Source: Gordonia polyisoprenivorans
Lineage (GTDB): Bacteria > Actinomycetota > Actinomycetes > Mycobacteriales > Mycobacteriaceae
NCBI RefSeq assembly: GCF_017654315.1
Contig: NZ_CP072203.1
Location: forward strand, 2,294,001-2,358,000
Direction: 5' to 3'
DNA: 64,000 bases
Part shown: positions 63,830-64,000 of the stretch, piece by piece
How the letters are laid out: every line of letters starts with the position of its first letter
How positions within the stretch are numbered: position 1 is the stretch's first letter
Notes under the pieces: generated by a model
Seen by the model: the letters and a program-made list of their open reading frames with translations, nothing else
Told to the model about the DNA's origin: nothing
Databases searched by the model: none
Made by a program: the position numbers and the translations under genes

Positions 63830-64000
63830 GTGAACGACTCGGGTACGGGGCAGGCGGGCAGGGCGTGTCGCGCTCATCACCGGGGTGGGCCAGGGGATCC
63901 GGGCGTGGCGTCGCGCTCGCGATGGCCAAACAAGTGCGCGACGGCGGTCCTCGCGGGCTACACGTTCAGCAAGGTCGAGAAGGTCGCTACGGAGATCTGA
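63830..64000 (+). pseudogene. SDR fragment at the window end, frameshifted
   Basis: The reading starts at GTG 63830 and gives a nucleotide-binding motif in another frame (VALITGVGQGI), then RGVALAMAKQVRDGG, then AGYTFSKVEKVATEI and a TGA at the last base. Two frame changes within 170 bases mean the gene is decayed or the sequence is unreliable here. It may continue beyond the window. Confidence 0.55.

Noticed and set aside
1..64000. tRNA, rRNA or replication origin
   Set aside because: I saw no cloverleaf-type sequence with a CCA-compatible end, no rRNA motifs and no DnaA-box cluster in the window.

Overview
The window is GC-rich actinobacterial DNA. A yrbE/mce lipid-import operon, SDRs of the mycofactocin-associated type, a mycothiol-synthase-like protein, many TetR regulators and dense CoA-dependent catabolism point to a Mycobacteriales member (Gordonia/Rhodococcus/Nocardia-like). 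The genus is an inference; no rRNA or other marker gene is present.

1-9.1 kb: the 3' part of an mce operon (tail of yrbEA, yrbEB, mceA-F, an Mce-associated membrane protein, and an MceG-type ATPase), closed by a long inverted repeat. 9.1-10.6 kb: an intact ISL3-family element with an 8-bp target duplication. 10.6-36 kb: a catabolic region of short, translationally coupled operons. It holds two alpha-only Rieske oxygenases, two AMP-forming acyl-CoA ligases, a CoA-transferase, a thioesterase, a DUF35/thiolase-like pair (resembling steroid side-chain aldolases), an enoyl-CoA hydratase, two aldehyde dehydrogenases, two SDRs, a P450 with its ferredoxin, an iron-sulfur reductase and three TetR regulators. 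Seven intergenic copies of one palindrome, ACCTAA-N5-TTAGGT, sit upstream of its transcription units and suggest a single regulon. Together the genes suggest uptake of a hydrophobic cyclic compound (mce), hydroxylation (Rieske, P450), oxidation to the acid (SDR, ALDH), CoA activation and beta-oxidation or retro-aldol side-chain removal. The substrate cannot be read from sequence.

36-39.2 kb and 53.7-59.6 kb: a second catabolic set (thiolase, amidohydrolase, acyl-CoA dehydrogenase-like protein, then ALDH-SDR-P450-ferredoxin). The last four are paralogous to the module at 24.9-29.1 kb. A different palindrome, TTACNGTGTAA, lies upstream of the amidohydrolase, the acyl-CoA dehydrogenase and one TetR gene (43.8-44.5 kb).

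39.4-52.9 kb: an insertion-sequence graveyard splitting this second set. It contains a truncated ISL3, two near-identical IS3 copies with the same orfB lesions, an IS1380 remnant, three IS5-family elements (one nested with IS3, one carrying a GNAT acetyltransferase between its inverted repeats), an IS1634-like pseudogene and an IS701 element. Several insertions are at CTAG.

59.8-64 kb: mostly decayed genes with one-base frameshifts (DinB/MDMPI-like protein, WYL regulator, alpha/beta hydrolase, SDR fragment) around an intact DoxX protein and an intact SDR. Many lesions are single-base losses, so assembly error should be excluded before calling them true pseudogenes.
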